Counted from the first letter of the stretch, positions 11,117 to 21,202 are shown. The stretch: 64,000 bases of DNA from Puniceicoccaceae bacterium 5H (GCA_009772895.1 WOUP01000001.1:372001-436000), one strand, 5' to 3'. Notes: generated from the sequence alone by a model not told the origin. Numbers and translations: made by a program.

Positions 11117-12235
11117 TTACTCGGCGAGCAACTGTTCGGGGTTGAGCGACTGCAGGTCTTCCGGCACGAACAGCCCATCCTTGCGGATCAGTTCGCCGTC
11201 GAAGTAGATCTCGCCGCCGCCATACTCCGGGCGCTGGATGCAGACAAGGTCCCAGTGAACTTGTGAACGATTGCCGTTGTCCGCCACGCCTTCGTAGGCC
11301 TGCCCGGGCGTGAAGTGGAAGCTGCCAGCGATTTTCTCGTCAAAGAGGATATCGCGCATTGGCTCCAGGATGTGCGGATTGCAGCCGAGGGCGAACTCGC
11401 CCACGTAGCGCGCGCCTTCGTCGCTGTTGAAGATGGCGAGCAGCTTGTCCTGACTGCCGGAGCACGTGGCCTCGACGATCTTGCCCTCCTTGAAGAGCAG
11501 GCGCACGTTATCGAACGATACACCCTGGTAAACCGTAGGCGCATTGTATTGGACCACGCCCTCAACGCTCTCCTTGACGGGCGCGGTAAAGACTTCGCCG
11601 TCTGGAATGTTGTGCGTGCCGACACAGGTCAGCGCCTCAAGCCCTTCGATCGAAAAGCGCAGGTCCGTGCCATTGCCTTTGATCTCAACGGTCCTGGCGG
11701 CATCCATGCGCTTCTTGAGCGCATTCTGGCCCTCGATCATGCGGGAATAATCGAGTGTGCAGACGCGGAAGTAGAAGTCCTCGAAGCTCTCGGTACTCTT
11801 GAGTGCCTGTTGTGCCATGGCCGAAGTCGGCCAGCGCAGCACCACCCATTTGGTATTGTTCACCCGATGGTTCAGCACCGGGCGCATCTTGTTCAGGGCC
11901 ACCTTCATCCGGTCGCTCGGCACATCGGAGAGCTCAAAAATGTTCTCAGCCCCGCGCAGTGCGATATAGGCGTCCATGCCCTGCATGCGCTTCATCTCCA
12001 CGTCGGCGAGGAACTCGTATTGCTCCTCGGTCGCGTTCATGAGCAATTCGCGGCTGATGGCGGCGTGATGCACGTTGACGAACGGGACCGCACCCTGCTC
12101 ACGGGCCGCCCGCACCAGCGCGACGATCATCCGATCGGGCACATCGAAGGCTTCGATGAGCACCTTTTCGCCTGCCTTGAGGCTGACGGAGTAGTTGACG
12201 AGCTGGGAAGCGAGTTTCTCGAAACGAGGATCCAT
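11117..12235 (-). CDS. M29 family aminopeptidase (AmpS/AmpT type)
   Basis: Metal-dependent cytoplasmic aminopeptidase that removes N-terminal residues from peptides. The 372-residue length is close to family size. Conserved stretches include [32 protein letters not shown] and the C-terminal block with SQVHWDLVC and [16 protein letters not shown], which carries the histidine and acidic ligands. The open frame runs upstream to 12391, but the family match begins at [13 protein letters not shown], so the ATG at 12235 is used. The Adk-like gene lies 19 bases upstream on the same strand. Confidence 0.92.
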   Translation of the reverse strand: MDPRFEKLASQLVNYSVSLKAGEKVLIEAFDVPDRMIVALVRAAREQGAVPFVNVHHAAISRELLMNATEEQYEFLADVEMKRMQGMDAYIALRGAENIFELSDVPSDRMKVALNKMRPVLNHRVNNTKWVVLRWPTSAMAQQALKSTESFEDFYFRVCTLDYSRMIEGQNALKKRMDAARTVEIKGNGTDLRFSIEGLEALTCVGTHNIPDGEVFTAPVKESVEGVVQYNAPTVYQGVSFDNVRLLFKEGKIVEATCSGSQDKLLAIFNSDEGARYVGEFALGCNPHILEPMRDILFDEKIAGSFHFTPGQAYEGVADNGNRSQVHWDLVCIQRPEYGGGEIYFDGELIRKDGLFVPEDLQSLNPEQLLAE

Positions 12236-12254
12236 GAAAGTGGAAGATGGTGGG

Positions 12255-13478
12255 TTAGTGGCCGCGGCGGATAACCGAGCCCTCAAAGAAGAGGCTAAAC
12301 CGGTAGACCTTTTTCTGTCGGGTGTAAATCTTGCCGGTGTTAAGATCAACTCGATCGGGGATTTCTTCATGCCGCACGTCCGCAGCAGCACGGTAGCCGC
12401 GCTCGGAGAAAATATCGAGCAGCATCGTCAACGCCAGCGGATCCTCGAAGACCGGGTCTTCGGTCGAGATGTAGGCGTGTCCCGAGATCGCGTGCTTGAG
12501 CACCACCGGCATCACCTTGTCGTCGATCAGAGCGATCACCCGACTGAACAGCTCGGTGTTATGCAGCGCGTAGGTATCGAGACGATTCACCAGATCCTGC
12601 CGGGCGTGCACCGTGATGGAATCCGCCACCGGGATCTGCGCAATCATGTCGTAGGTGCGCTCTTCCAGCTCCAGCGTGCTCTGGTACTTGAGCTCGCGCA
12701 CGATGTTGCGCTGCACCTCCGCGATCGAATTCTGCGCGTTGATGAAGTGATAGTGGAAGATCTCGCGTAGCGACGTCAGAGACTCGTAAGTGATCTCCTT
12801 GAAGGTCCGGTAGCGATTGCGGGCGAGGTCGACGCTCAAGTCCGTCTTGCGCACTTCCGCGGTCTGCACGGTCTCCTCCCCGGCGGTGCGGGCGCGTTCA
12901 GCGGTCTCGAGCGCCTTGCGACCGCGCGAGAGCTGACGGTGCACCGAGACGGCTTCGTCCACATAGAGCACCACGATGTGGAAAATAGGCTTGGGGAACT
13001 GATTGCTCAGCTTGGTGCCGAGGAACTGCCGCCGCAGGTCCATCAGGCGCTGGTAGAAGAGCTTCAAGCACTCGACCTGCACCTTGGTGCGCGGAAAGCC
13101 GTCGACGATGACCCCGGTCTGGCGCTCGGGCTTGAGCAACTCGCGAAACATCAGAGACGTCACTTCGCGGTCGCCCACCATCATGCCGGCATCTTTCAGG
13201 CGCTTGGCTTCGGGGCTATTGAGCAGCTCACTGATCACGATCGGGTAAGCCGTCAGCCCGCAGTATTCCATAATGAAACTGGTCTGGGTGCCTTTACCTG
13301 AGCCGGGCGCACCATTGAGCCAGAACATTTCGCGCGGGAAGTTGAGGTGCTCGACACCTCCCTTTTCCGCCACCAATTCATTCCAGACTGAGTTGAAGAT
13401 CAGCTGGGCGTCCTTGATCTCGAGGTCGAGCTCTTGCTTGCTTTGGGCTGTTGTTCTAGAACCGGTCGGATGTGTCAT
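12255..13478 (-). CDS. Adenylate-kinase-like nucleoside monophosphate kinase with long C-terminal extension
   Basis: The P-loop [10 protein letters not shown] (56-65) and the DGFPRT motif (126-131) identify the nucleotide monophosphate kinase fold, so phosphoryl transfer between ATP and a nucleoside monophosphate is the likely activity. Two features are unusual. About 50 residues precede the P-loop. The protein runs to 407 residues, about twice a normal Adk, and after a lid region rich in Arg/Glu (about 175-215) an unassigned region of some 190 residues follows, containing [11 protein letters not shown] and ending [17 protein letters not shown]. The start at MTHPTGS is chosen over a longer frame. 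The gene lies between lpxK and the M29 peptidase gene on the same strand. Confidence 0.75.
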   Translation of the reverse strand: MTHPTGSRTTAQSKQELDLEIKDAQLIFNSVWNELVAEKGGVEHLNFPREMFWLNGAPGSGKGTQTSFIMEYCGLTAYPIVISELLNSPEAKRLKDAGMMVGDREVTSLMFRELLKPERQTGVIVDGFPRTKVQVECLKLFYQRLMDLRRQFLGTKLSNQFPKPIFHIVVLYVDEAVSVHRQLSRGRKALETAERARTAGEETVQTAEVRKTDLSVDLARNRYRTFKEITYESLTSLREIFHYHFINAQNSIAEVQRNIVRELKYQSTLELEERTYDMIAQIPVADSITVHARQDLVNRLDTYALHNTELFSRVIALIDDKVMPVVLKHAISGHAYISTEDPVFEDPLALTMLLDIFSERGYRAAADVRHEEIPDRVDLNTGKIYTRQKKVYRFSLFFEGSVIRRGH

Positions 13479-13540
13479 GTAGAGAAGAGCAGTAGAGTCT
13501 AAACCATCAGCCGTAGCGCAAACCAGCGCTTCATACAAGA

Positions 13541-14776
13541 CTAAGACCGCTTTTGCGCATTGCGTTGTGGTTCTGGAGGCAAGCCCGGCATCGTTCTAAC
13601 AACAGAAGGGCGCCGGCTGATGCGGTTGACGGCCGCCTCGAAGTCAGCGGCCCCGGCGATGATCTCAATCTCGACGCGCAGGTAGAAGACGGGCATCGGC
13701 TTGGCCCAACCGGTAGGGATACGCACCGCATCTTTTTCGGTCGTGATCAGCCACTCCGCCCCAGCCACGCGAGCCTGCTCGTAAAGTTCCTCAATTTCCT
13801 CTTCCCGGAAGCGGTGGTGGTCGAGGAAGCGGCGGCGCAACACGATCTCCGCACCATATTGTTCGACGAATTTTTCAAAGCTCTCCGGCACGGCGATCGC
13901 GCTGAAGGCGGCCACCTTTTTGCCCGCAAGCTGTTCGAGGTCGATGCGCTCTTCGCCATTGAGCGCCTGCAGAAAACGCGGCTGGTGGGTGCACTCGATC
14001 AACTCCGTGCCCGGGCGATGACGGCGAATCAGGGCTTCCAGTTCGTCATCCGGCTCGCCGTCCGATTTGGTCAGAAAAACGTAGGACGCGCGCTGCAGGT
14101 GGCTAATGGGTTCACGCAGGATCCCCCGGGGGAGCAATTGGCCATTACCGAAAGGATTGCTCTTGTCGATCAGCAGCAACTGAAAGTGGTCCTTCATGCG
14201 AAAATACTGGAAGCCGTCGTCCAGGATCAGCGTGTCGGCCCCAAAATGACGGATGGCGTAGATCCCCGCCTTGGCGCGATCCTTATCGGTCAGCACTACG
14301 ACGCCGGGCAGGTTTTTCGCGAGCATGAAGGGCTCGTCGCCCGCGATTTCCGAGTCGAGCAACACCTCCTGGCCGTTGCTCACGATACGCGGCGGTTCCG
14401 GCTCTGCGTGGGTGAACCAGCGCCACCACTTATGGTAGACGGGCTCCTTCTTGCTCTTGTAGCCGCGGCTGAGAATGGCGACCGTCCGCCCTTTGGCCTG
14501 CAAGTGACGCGCAAGTTTTTCCACGACGGGCGTCTTGCCCGTGCCCCCTACGGTCAGATTCCCGACCACGATGACCTGGCACCCCAGGTGGTGGGCGCGC
14601 ATGACCCGACGCTCGTATAAATAATACCGAGTGGTGACGATCGCCCGGAAGAGCAGGGACAGCGTGCGCAGAAATCCGCCCCACAGGCGGGCCTGCAGAT
14701 CGTGTCGCCGATCATAAATAACGTCGACGGTGAAAGACTCCAGCGCTTCCAGCTTCTTTTTTACCGAGCCACCCAT
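13541..14776 (-). CDS. lpxK: Tetraacyldisaccharide 4'-kinase
   Basis: Phosphorylates the 4' position of the lipid A disaccharide precursor on the inner face of the inner membrane. This is late lipid A synthesis and indicates a lipopolysaccharide-bearing outer membrane. The P-loop [18 protein letters not shown] follows an N-terminal amphipathic or membrane-associated stretch ([18 protein letters not shown]). Downstream motifs [20 protein letters not shown] and LILDDGFQY are standard LpxK. The ATG at 14776 gives 411 residues and is preceded by GAGGTG at about 8 bases, so it is preferred over the longer frame reaching 14908. The protein is longer than E. coli LpxK (328), with an extended N-terminus. 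Confidence 0.95.
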   Translation of the reverse strand: MGGSVKKKLEALESFTVDVIYDRRHDLQARLWGGFLRTLSLLFRAIVTTRYYLYERRVMRAHHLGCQVIVVGNLTVGGTGKTPVVEKLARHLQAKGRTVAILSRGYKSKKEPVYHKWWRWFTHAEPEPPRIVSNGQEVLLDSEIAGDEPFMLAKNLPGVVVLTDKDRAKAGIYAIRHFGADTLILDDGFQYFRMKDHFQLLLIDKSNPFGNGQLLPRGILREPISHLQRASYVFLTKSDGEPDDELEALIRRHRPGTELIECTHQPRFLQALNGEERIDLEQLAGKKVAAFSAIAVPESFEKFVEQYGAEIVLRRRFLDHHRFREEEIEELYEQARVAGAEWLITTEKDAVRIPTGWAKPMPVFYLRVEIEIIAGAADFEAAVNRISRRPSVVRTMPGLPPEPQRNAQKRS

Positions 14777-14886
14777 TAGCAAACACCTCGTAATCAGACA
14801 AAAAAGGCTATATCGCACAAGGCCGGAGGCAGATTTGTGATCGAATTTGGTGCCGCAACTATCGGGGGCCTGTTCGCGGATTCCCC

Positions 14887-14915
14887 TTGACGGTCTCTGA
14901 AGAGGCACTTTTTAA
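14887..14915 (+). promoter_or_regulatory. Candidate sigma-70 promoter for the class V aminotransferase gene
   Basis: TTGACG at 14887-14892, a 17-base spacer and TTTTAA at 14910-14915 lie in the 220-base divergent region between lpxK and the aminotransferase. The -35 matches 5 of 6 consensus positions and the -10 only 3 of 6, so this is tentative. The Shine-Dalgarno AAGGA at 14987-14991 then precedes the ATG at 14997. Confidence 0.25.
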
Positions 14916-14996
14916 CCAGATGGACCTGCCTCATGGGCGCACTGCCCATCGTCAGCCTGTTCTTCACTGTTAACAGACGTATTTATCAAGGAATAC

Positions 14997-16073
14997 ATGA
15001 GCTATAAGCTTTTTATCCCCGGTCCTATCGAAGTATCGGCCAAAACGTATCAAGCGATGACGACGCCCGTCGTCGGCCACCGCAGCGCAGACTTTGTCGC
15101 TCTTTACCAGTCTGTGCAGCCCAGCTTGCAGAAGCTGTTCTACACTCAGGACCCGGTTTACCTCTCCACCAGCAGCGCCTGGGGCGTGATGGAAGGTTCC
15201 CTGCGGAACCTCTCGCGTAAAAAGGTGCTCAACTGCTGCAGCGGCGCTTTTTCCGACAAGTGGCACGATGTGGCCAAGCGCTGCGGCAAGGACGCCAAGG
15301 CCCTGAAGTATGAATGGGGCACGCCGCTCGATCCGGAAGACATCCGCAAGGAGCTCGCGACCGGCGAATACGACGTCATCACGTTCATCCACAACGAAAC
15401 CTCCACCGGCACCATGAACCCCATCGAGGAGATCATGGAAGTGGTGCGCGAGTTCCCGGAAGTGATCAGCGTGGTCGACACCGTCAGCTCCTTCTCCGCC
15501 GTGCCGATCAAGAAGGACGAACTCGGCGTCGACGTGATGCTGACCGGTTCGCAAAAGGCCCTCGCGTTGCCCCCGGGCCTCTCGCTGATCAGCGTGAGCG
15601 AACGCGCCCTGAAGCGCTCGGAAGAGCTGCCGGACCGCGGCTACTACTTCGACTTCCAGGAGTTCCAGAAAAACCACGCGAAGGGCATGACCCCCTCCAC
15701 CCCGGTGATCCCGCTGATCTACGCCCTGCGCAGCAAGCTGGAAGACATCGAGGCGGAAGGACTGGAAAACCGCTATGCCCGCCACGAAAAGCTGAACGAC
15801 ATGGTGCACACCTGGATGGACAAGCACGGCCTCGAGCTGCTGCCCCCGCGTGAGTTTGCTTCCAAGAGCCTCAGCTGCGTCAAGAACCTCAAGGAGTGGG
15901 ATCTGCCCCAACTGAACAAGCTCCTGAAGGAACAACACAATTGCGTGATCGACGGCGGCTACGGCAAGCTCAAGGGCCAGACCTTCCGCATCTCCAACAT
16001 GGGAGACGAGACCGAGGAAACGATGCAGGAACTCCTGAACAACCTCGACAAGGTCATCGCCCAACTCGGGTAA
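14997..16073 (+). CDS. Class V PLP-dependent aminotransferase (alanine/serine-glyoxylate type)
   Basis: Transaminase of fold type I. Lys187 in TGSQKALALPPG should bind pyridoxal phosphate as a Schiff base, and Asp161 in VVDTVSSFS should contact the pyridine nitrogen. HNETSTGTMNP (132-142) is the usual class V motif. The 358-residue length fits alanine-glyoxylate or serine-glyoxylate aminotransferases. A role as a phosphoserine aminotransferase substitute is possible, since this subgroup is often annotated either way, and I cannot decide the donor. A strong Shine-Dalgarno (AAGGA, 5 bases) precedes the start, and a hairpin follows the gene. Confidence 0.85.
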   Translation: MSYKLFIPGPIEVSAKTYQAMTTPVVGHRSADFVALYQSVQPSLQKLFYTQDPVYLSTSSAWGVMEGSLRNLSRKKVLNCCSGAFSDKWHDVAKRCGKDAKALKYEWGTPLDPEDIRKELATGEYDVITFIHNETSTGTMNPIEEIMEVVREFPEVISVVDTVSSFSAVPIKKDELGVDVMLTGSQKALALPPGLSLISVSERALKRSEELPDRGYYFDFQEFQKNHAKGMTPSTPVIPLIYALRSKLEDIEAEGLENRYARHEKLNDMVHTWMDKHGLELLPPREFASKSLSCVKNLKEWDLPQLNKLLKEQHNCVIDGGYGKLKGQTFRISNMGDETEETMQELLNNLDKVIAQLG

Positions 16074-16113
16074 ACAGCCCCACCCATTACATAAAGTTCT
16101 TATTTCAATTACC

Positions 16114-16140
16114 GAAGCGCGCTTTGAACGAGCGCGCTTC
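16114..16140 (+). terminator. 10-bp hairpin after the aminotransferase gene
   Basis: GAAGCGCGCT and AGCGCGCTTC form a perfect 10-bp stem around a 7-base loop. Only a weak T-rich stretch (CTCCTTGTATT) follows, so it may be a partial terminator that lets some transcription continue into topB 15 bases downstream. Confidence 0.6.
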
Positions 16141-16154
16141 CTCCTTGTATTATC

Positions 16155-18740
16155 ATGAAGAAATTGGTCATAGCCGAGAAGCCGAGTGTCGCCCAGGATA
16201 TCGCCCGCGCCTTGGGCGGGTGCAAGAAGGTAGACGATCACTTCGAAGGGGATGAATATGTGATCGCCGCCGCCGCCGGCCACCTGGTCGAGCTCTATAT
16301 GCCTGAGGACATCGACAAGAAGCGCTATGGCTACTGGCGGCTCAGTGAGCTGCCCATCATCCCCGACGCATTTCAGCTGAAGCCGATCGAGGAAAAGCGC
16401 AGCAAGGATCGCCTCAAATACCTCGAGAAGCTGATCAAGCGCAAGGACGTCACCGAGATCTACAATGCCTGTGACGCCGGGCGCGAAGGTGAGTTGATCT
16501 TCACCTACATCTATCAGGTCACCAAGTGCAAAAAGCCCTTCCGTCGCGTCTGGATGCAGTCCATGACCAAGGACGCCATCCGTGAGGCCTTCCAGCGCCT
16601 GCGCGAACCCGACGTGATGCAGGGCCTCCAGGACGCCGCCCGCAGCCGCTCGGAAGCCGACTGGCTGATCGGGATCAACGGCACGCGCGCCATCACCAAG
16701 CGCATGTTTGGCCGTGCCCGCCAGGTCGCGACCGTCGGCCGCGTACAGACCCCCACCCTTTCCATCGTCCTGCAGCGCGAGCTGGAGATCCGGGCCTTCA
16801 AGCCACGGACCTACTGGCGCATTCTCGGCAACTTCTCCGTCACCGAAGGGGCCTACCAAGGCTACTTCCAGAAGGCCGAGAAGGTGAACAAGGAGGACAA
16901 CCACGACAAGGCGGACCGCCTCTGGAAAAAAGAAGCGGCGGAAGCGCTCGTCGCCAGCCTGCAGGAAGCCGCCTGGGGCTCGGTCGAGGACACGCGCAAA
17001 CGCACGCGCCAGAGCTCCGGGCGCCTCTACGACCTGACGTCCCTACAGCGCGAGGCCAACGGCCGCTATGGCTTTTCCGCCAACCGCACGCTGCAGATAG
17101 CCCAGGCGCTCTACGAAAAGCACAAGGTGCTGACCTACCCGCGCACCAACTCCCGCGCACTGCCGGAAGACTACATCCCGACGGTCAAGCAGACGCTGGG
17201 CAACCTCACCGGCACCTTCGGCGAGATCGCCCAAAAGGTGTTGGACAACGATTGGGTGAAGCCCAACAAGCGCATCTTCAACAATGCGCAGGTCAGCGAT
17301 CACTTTGCCATCATCCCTACCGGTCAGAAGATCCCCAAGTTGCGCGACGACGAATACAAGATCTTCGATATGGTCGCGCGCCGGTTCATGGCGATCTTCT
17401 ACCCGCCGGCCGAATTCGACGAAACCGAACGTATCACCACGGTTGCCGGCCACGCCTTCAAAACCAACGGCAAGGTATTGGTAAAGCCCGGCTACCTCGA
17501 AGTCTACGGCAAGGCCCAACTGGATCGCTCCCTGCCCGATCTCGTCGAGCAAGACAAGAATCCGGCCTGGCTGCCCGAGCGCCTGCAGCAAACCGGCGCC
17601 GAAGCTCCGAAGGACCAGAACGCCCACCTCGCCAAGCCCGAAGACTTCAATCAGGAGGAGGACGAAACCCGTCCGCCGCCGCGCTTCACCGAAGCCACCC
17701 TGCTTGCTGCCATGGAAGGCGCGGGCAAATTGGTCGACGACGAGGAGCTGGCCGAAGCCATGAAGGAGAGCGGGCTGGGCACGCCGGCCACGCGCGCTTC
17801 CATCATCGAGCACTTGCTGCGCGAAAAGTACCTGGAGCGCGAAGGCAAGAACCTGCTGCCAACCGTCAAGGCCGAGAACCTCTTCGAGTTCCTCAGCGCC
17901 GTGAAGGCCGAGACGCTCACGCAGCCCCGCCTGACGGGCGAGTGGGAGCACAAGCTGCTCGAGATGGAGAAAGGCAACCTGAGCCGTGGCCAATTCATGC
18001 AGGGCATCATCGACTTGACCAAGAGCATCGTAGACCGTACCCGCGATTTCGAGGAAGAGGATGCCGGTACGCGTGAAACGGCCGTGATTTCCCCAACGGA
18101 CGAGAAGCCGATGCTCGAGACGCTGCGCTTTTACAAGAGCCAGGACGACGCCCTGCAGGTGCCCAAGACCATCGGGAACCGCCGGATGTCCGAGGAGGAA
18201 ATCCAGACGCTGGTCCGTGAACGTGTGATCGGTCCGCTGGACGGTTTTCGCTCCAAGGCGGGCAAGCCCTACTCCACCATGTTGCGGCTCGATCCCAACA
18301 ACAAGGTGATCTTCGACTTCGGCAACGGCCCCAACCAGGACGACGATGGCGAGAGCCTGAATCTGGACGAACTGCGCGTGGTCGGCGTCTTTCCCAAGAC
18401 CGGTGCCAAGGTCTACGAAACGCCCAACGCCTATGCCTGCGAAAACAGCATCGCCGGCGAGGAAAAGAACGCGTTCCGCATGAGCCGCACCCTGCTGGGC
18501 AAAACGGTGCCACCGGAAGAAGTCGAAAAGCTGTTGAAGGACGGCAAGACGAACCTCATTCAGGGCTTTCGCTCGAACCGGACCAAGCGCCTCTTCGACG
18601 CCTTCCTGATCCTCAAGGATTCGGGCGGGATCGGCTTTGAATTCCCGCCGCGACCGGCCAAGAAAGGCGCCAAGAAGGCAGCGAAAAAAGCCACGAAAAA
18701 GGCGGCCCGCAAGTCGCCTTCCTCGGAGCAATCGGAGTAG
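16155..18740 (+). CDS. topB: DNA topoisomerase III (type IA) with Lys/Ala-rich tail
   Basis: Breaks and rejoins one DNA strand to relax or decatenate DNA. The Toprim domain has VIAEKPSVAQDI with Glu8 and the acidic pair in CDAGREGELIF (Asp107, with Glu111 and Glu113 following). The active-site tyrosine is Tyr328 in LTYPRTNSRALPEDY. The Toprim motif without an insertion and the CDAGREGE sequence fit TopB rather than TopA. Residues about 675-830 hold beta-rich C-terminal repeats (FDFGNG, RMSEEEIQTLV) instead of zinc fingers. The protein ends in about 28 residues rich in Lys/Ala (KKGAKKAAKKATKKAARK), like a histone H1 tail, probably for DNA binding. The length of 861 residues is above the E. coli TopB length of 653. 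Confidence 0.92.
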   Translation: MKKLVIAEKPSVAQDIARALGGCKKVDDHFEGDEYVIAAAAGHLVELYMPEDIDKKRYGYWRLSELPIIPDAFQLKPIEEKRSKDRLKYLEKLIKRKDVTEIYNACDAGREGELIFTYIYQVTKCKKPFRRVWMQSMTKDAIREAFQRLREPDVMQGLQDAARSRSEADWLIGINGTRAITKRMFGRARQVATVGRVQTPTLSIVLQRELEIRAFKPRTYWRILGNFSVTEGAYQGYFQKAEKVNKEDNHDKADRLWKKEAAEALVASLQEAAWGSVEDTRKRTRQSSGRLYDLTSLQREANGRYGFSANRTLQIAQALYEKHKVLTYPRTNSRALPEDYIPTVKQTLGNLTGTFGEIAQKVLDNDWVKPNKRIFNNAQVSDHFAIIPTGQKIPKLRDDEYKIFDMVARRFMAIFYPPAEFDETERITTVAGHAFKTNGKVLVKPGYLEVYGKAQLDRSLPDLVEQDKNPAWLPERLQQTGAEAPKDQNAHLAKPEDFNQEEDETRPPPRFTEATLLAAMEGAGKLVDDEELAEAMKESGLGTPATRASIIEHLLREKYLEREGKNLLPTVKAENLFEFLSAVKAETLTQPRLTGEWEHKLLEMEKGNLSRGQFMQGIIDLTKSIVDRTRDFEEEDAGTRETAVISPTDEKPMLETLRFYKSQDDALQVPKTIGNRRMSEEEIQTLVRERVIGPLDGFRSKAGKPYSTMLRLDPNNKVIFDFGNGPNQDDDGESLNLDELRVVGVFPKTGAKVYETPNAYACENSIAGEEKNAFRMSRTLLGKTVPPEEVEKLLKDGKTNLIQGFRSNRTKRLFDAFLILKDSGGIGFEFPPRPAKKGAKKAAKKATKKAARKSPSSEQSE

Positions 18741-18746
18741 CCGGCC

Positions 18747-19928
18747 ATGCCAGACGCGTCCCGGAGAGTGTTTAAGCGACTGCACTTCATCCATCAACCG
18801 AAGTGCGGGGGCAATGGACTCTACCGGGCGCTCCTCGAGGCCTGGCAAGTGGAGCCGGATCAGGTGCCCCACTACTTTCCCTTCGACCAGCGCATGGACA
18901 GCGTCTACTTCCGGCGTGGGTTCCACTGCTATGCGGAGGCGGAAAGGGGCATCTTCGATACGCTGCACACGACGCTGTCGCTCTATTTCTCGGCCGGCTA
19001 TCCCGTCATTGGGGACCACCACCCCTTTTCGCCGCGCCTTTTCGAGGCATTTCGTCACAATACCGCCTTCATTACGGTGCTGCGCGATCCGCTGGCTCGA
19101 GTCCGCAGTCACCTGCTCTACAATGTGTTCCTGAACCGCGGCGCCAGGCCGGACCACAACCGCCCCAAAGACGCGCCTTTCGACGTCATTGCCGAGCTGG
19201 AAAAATCCCTCGGCACTGATGCACTTGAACACATCTCCAACATCTACCTCAAGAATCTAGGCGGGCTGACCCCCACCGACACGGTCGATTTCTCGCCGGT
19301 AGAAGCCCTCGGGCGCGCCTTCGCGGCGATCGACCTGCTGGACGTGGTGGGCATGCTCGACGACATGGATCGCTTTGCCTCCGAGCTACAGGAGGTGACA
19401 GGCCGGCAGATCACGCTTCCCAACGCCAATCAGACGCGCGATTTTGCCGACAGCCCCGCTCAATACGAAGCCGCACAAGCCTGGGTCCGCCGCCCGGAAC
19501 TCGAAGCGACCCTGCGCGATCTCTGCCGTTACGATGCGATTATTTACCAATATGCTCGTTACCGTCTAGGGCTCACAGACGCACCGCCGCCGGAAGCGCT
19601 TGAGGGCGTAACCGCTTTCCAGGCCTTTTTTGAACACCAGCCGGACGTGCGAATTTCGGGCCGGAAAGCCAGCGGCTGGATGGGAGAAATCGTGCTAGCC
19701 ACCTTCCCCTGGTGCTACCATCAGGAGCTGGGTTGGCTCAAGCTGCTGGGTAAAGCATCGCCCGATGAGTTCTGGGTGGAGCGCAAGACCATCGGCGAGG
19801 CTTGCCTGCGCCGCGACGCCTATCCCAGGCTCTACGCCAAGCAATCTGACAGCTGGTTCCTCGCCTCCGCACCGGGCACATGCAACCAGGGTATTTGGGA
19901 TTACGCGAACGAGGCATGGATTTCTTAA
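18747..19928 (+). CDS. Sulfotransferase-like P-loop protein
   Basis: The N-terminal FIHQPKCGGNGLYRAL (about residues 14-29) resembles the 5'-phosphosulfate-binding loop of PAPS-dependent sulfotransferases (FIHIPKTGGTS type). FITVLRDPLARVRSHLLYN (about 109-127) resembles the 3'-phosphate-binding motif. The N-terminal half therefore probably binds PAPS and transfers sulfate to a carbohydrate or similar acceptor. The C-terminal 120 residues (after about 270, with many Trp) are not recognised. The protein has 393 residues and begins 6 bases after the topB stop. The acceptor substrate is unknown. Confidence 0.65.
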   Translation: MPDASRRVFKRLHFIHQPKCGGNGLYRALLEAWQVEPDQVPHYFPFDQRMDSVYFRRGFHCYAEAERGIFDTLHTTLSLYFSAGYPVIGDHHPFSPRLFEAFRHNTAFITVLRDPLARVRSHLLYNVFLNRGARPDHNRPKDAPFDVIAELEKSLGTDALEHISNIYLKNLGGLTPTDTVDFSPVEALGRAFAAIDLLDVVGMLDDMDRFASELQEVTGRQITLPNANQTRDFADSPAQYEAAQAWVRRPELEATLRDLCRYDAIIYQYARYRLGLTDAPPPEALEGVTAFQAFFEHQPDVRISGRKASGWMGEIVLATFPWCYHQELGWLKLLGKASPDEFWVERKTIGEACLRRDAYPRLYAKQSDSWFLASAPGTCNQGIWDYANEAWIS

Positions 19929-19990
19929 GCAACTGAACGAGTTGTCCTTGCCCTTCCTCGCTTGTTCCACAAAAAATTTTCCTGAAAACC

Positions 19991-20018
19991 TTGCCAGTGA
20001 CTCCACAGCTTCTAATGC
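19991..20018 (+). promoter_or_regulatory. Possible promoter upstream of fba
   Basis: TTGCCA at 19991-19996 and TAATGC at 20013-20018 are separated by 16 bases within the 137-base gap before fba. The matches to consensus are partial and no other support is available. Confidence 0.2.
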
Positions 20019-20065
20019 TGAGCAGGGTTTTCCATTAGAAACATTCAACAAAGCCTACATTACCG

Positions 20066-21100
20066 ATGCCCATCGCCACTCCCAAACAATTTGCCGCGAT
20101 GCTGGATGCCGCCCAACAAGGCGGCTACGCCTACCCGGCGATTAACTGCACCTCGATTGCCACGCTGAATGCTGCGATGAAGGCCTTCGCCGACACCAAG
20201 TCGGACGGCATCATCCAATTCTCCACCGGTGCCGGTCAGTTCGCCAGCGGTCTGAACCACAAGAATTCCGCCTTTGGGGTCATCGTTCTGGCTGAAGCGG
20301 CTCACCGCCTCGCGGAGCAGTACAACGTCCTGATCGGTCTCAACACCGACCACTGCCCCCCCGACAAGGTCGACAGCTTCATGAAGCCGCTGATCGAAGC
20401 GACTGCGAAGCGCCGTGCCAAGGGCGAAGGCAACCTCTTTAACAACCATATGCTCGACGCTTCCAACCTGCCGTTGGACGAAAACATGGCTATCTCCAAG
20501 GAGATGATGAAGCTGTGCGCCGAGAACGAGATCGTGCTCGAAGTCGAAGCCGGTGTCGTGGGTGGTGAAGAAGACGGTGCCGCTGGCAGCGCTGACACCC
20601 CGGAAGAAAAGCTCTACACGACCACCGAAGACATGCTGACGGTTTACGAATCGTTGAATGAGCTCGGTCGCTTTACCTTTGCGGCTACCTTCGGCAACGT
20701 GCACGGCCACTACAAGCCCGGCGCCGTGAAGCTCCGCCCCGACATCCTCAAGCAGGGTCAGGACGCAGTCATGGCCAAGTATGGCAAGGGTGCCGAAATG
20801 GACCTCGTGTTCCACGGCGGTTCCGGCTCCCTGCTCTCCGAAATCCGCGAAACGCTCGGCTACGGTGTCGTGAAGATGAACATCGACACGGATGCCCAGT
20901 ACGCTTTCACCCGCCCGATCGTCGACCACATGTTCAAGAACTACGACGGCGTGGTGAAGATCGACGGCGAGATCGGCAACAAGAAGGTCTACGACCCCCG
21001 CAGCTACATCAAGAAGGGCGAAGAAGCCATGGCCGCTCGCGTGGCCGAAGGCTGCGACAACCTCCTCTCCGTGGGCAAGACGCTCTACGGCCAGGTGTAG
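20066..21100 (+). CDS. fba: Class II fructose-bisphosphate aldolase
   Basis: Zinc-dependent cleavage of fructose 1,6-bisphosphate in glycolysis, or its synthesis in gluconeogenesis. The motif GLNTDHCPPDKVDSF supplies the catalytic aspartate and a zinc histidine. Further ligands sit in GNVHGHYKPG and VFHGGSGS, and the phosphate-binding KMNIDTDAQYAFTRP is near the C-terminus. The 344-residue length and the TPEEKLYTTTED insert fit the class IIA (E. coli FbaA) branch. A strong terminator follows, so it may be transcribed alone from the 137-base upstream gap. Confidence 0.97.
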   Translation: MPIATPKQFAAMLDAAQQGGYAYPAINCTSIATLNAAMKAFADTKSDGIIQFSTGAGQFASGLNHKNSAFGVIVLAEAAHRLAEQYNVLIGLNTDHCPPDKVDSFMKPLIEATAKRRAKGEGNLFNNHMLDASNLPLDENMAISKEMMKLCAENEIVLEVEAGVVGGEEDGAAGSADTPEEKLYTTTEDMLTVYESLNELGRFTFAATFGNVHGHYKPGAVKLRPDILKQGQDAVMAKYGKGAEMDLVFHGGSGSLLSEIRETLGYGVVKMNIDTDAQYAFTRPIVDHMFKNYDGVVKIDGEIGNKKVYDPRSYIKKGEEAMAARVAEGCDNLLSVGKTLYGQV

Positions 21101-21127
21101 TCGCTTCGACACCTTGCAAGCTTTACC

Positions 21128-21155
21128 GCCCGGTCATCGCGACCGGGCTTTTTTT
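21128..21155 (+). terminator. Rho-independent terminator of fba
   Basis: An 8-bp perfect GC-rich stem (GCCCGGTC, loop ATCGC, GACCGGGC) is followed at once by seven T residues and a further T run. Confidence 0.93.
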
Positions 21156-21202
21156 GTTTTCGTTCACCTGCAGGGAGGCACCAAATAGGCTTCCGCTCAC
21201 GG

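Noticed and set aside
14970-16904. 644-codon open frame on the minus strand
   Set aside because: It lies opposite the aminotransferase and topB genes, spans two genes, and its translation is rich in His/Val/Leu/Asp of the kind that comes from the reverse of GC-rich codons. No family match or start signal.
17043-19232. 729-codon open frame on the minus strand
   Set aside because: Antisense to topB and the sulfotransferase-like gene, both of which have clear motifs. Composition is typical of an antisense artefact.
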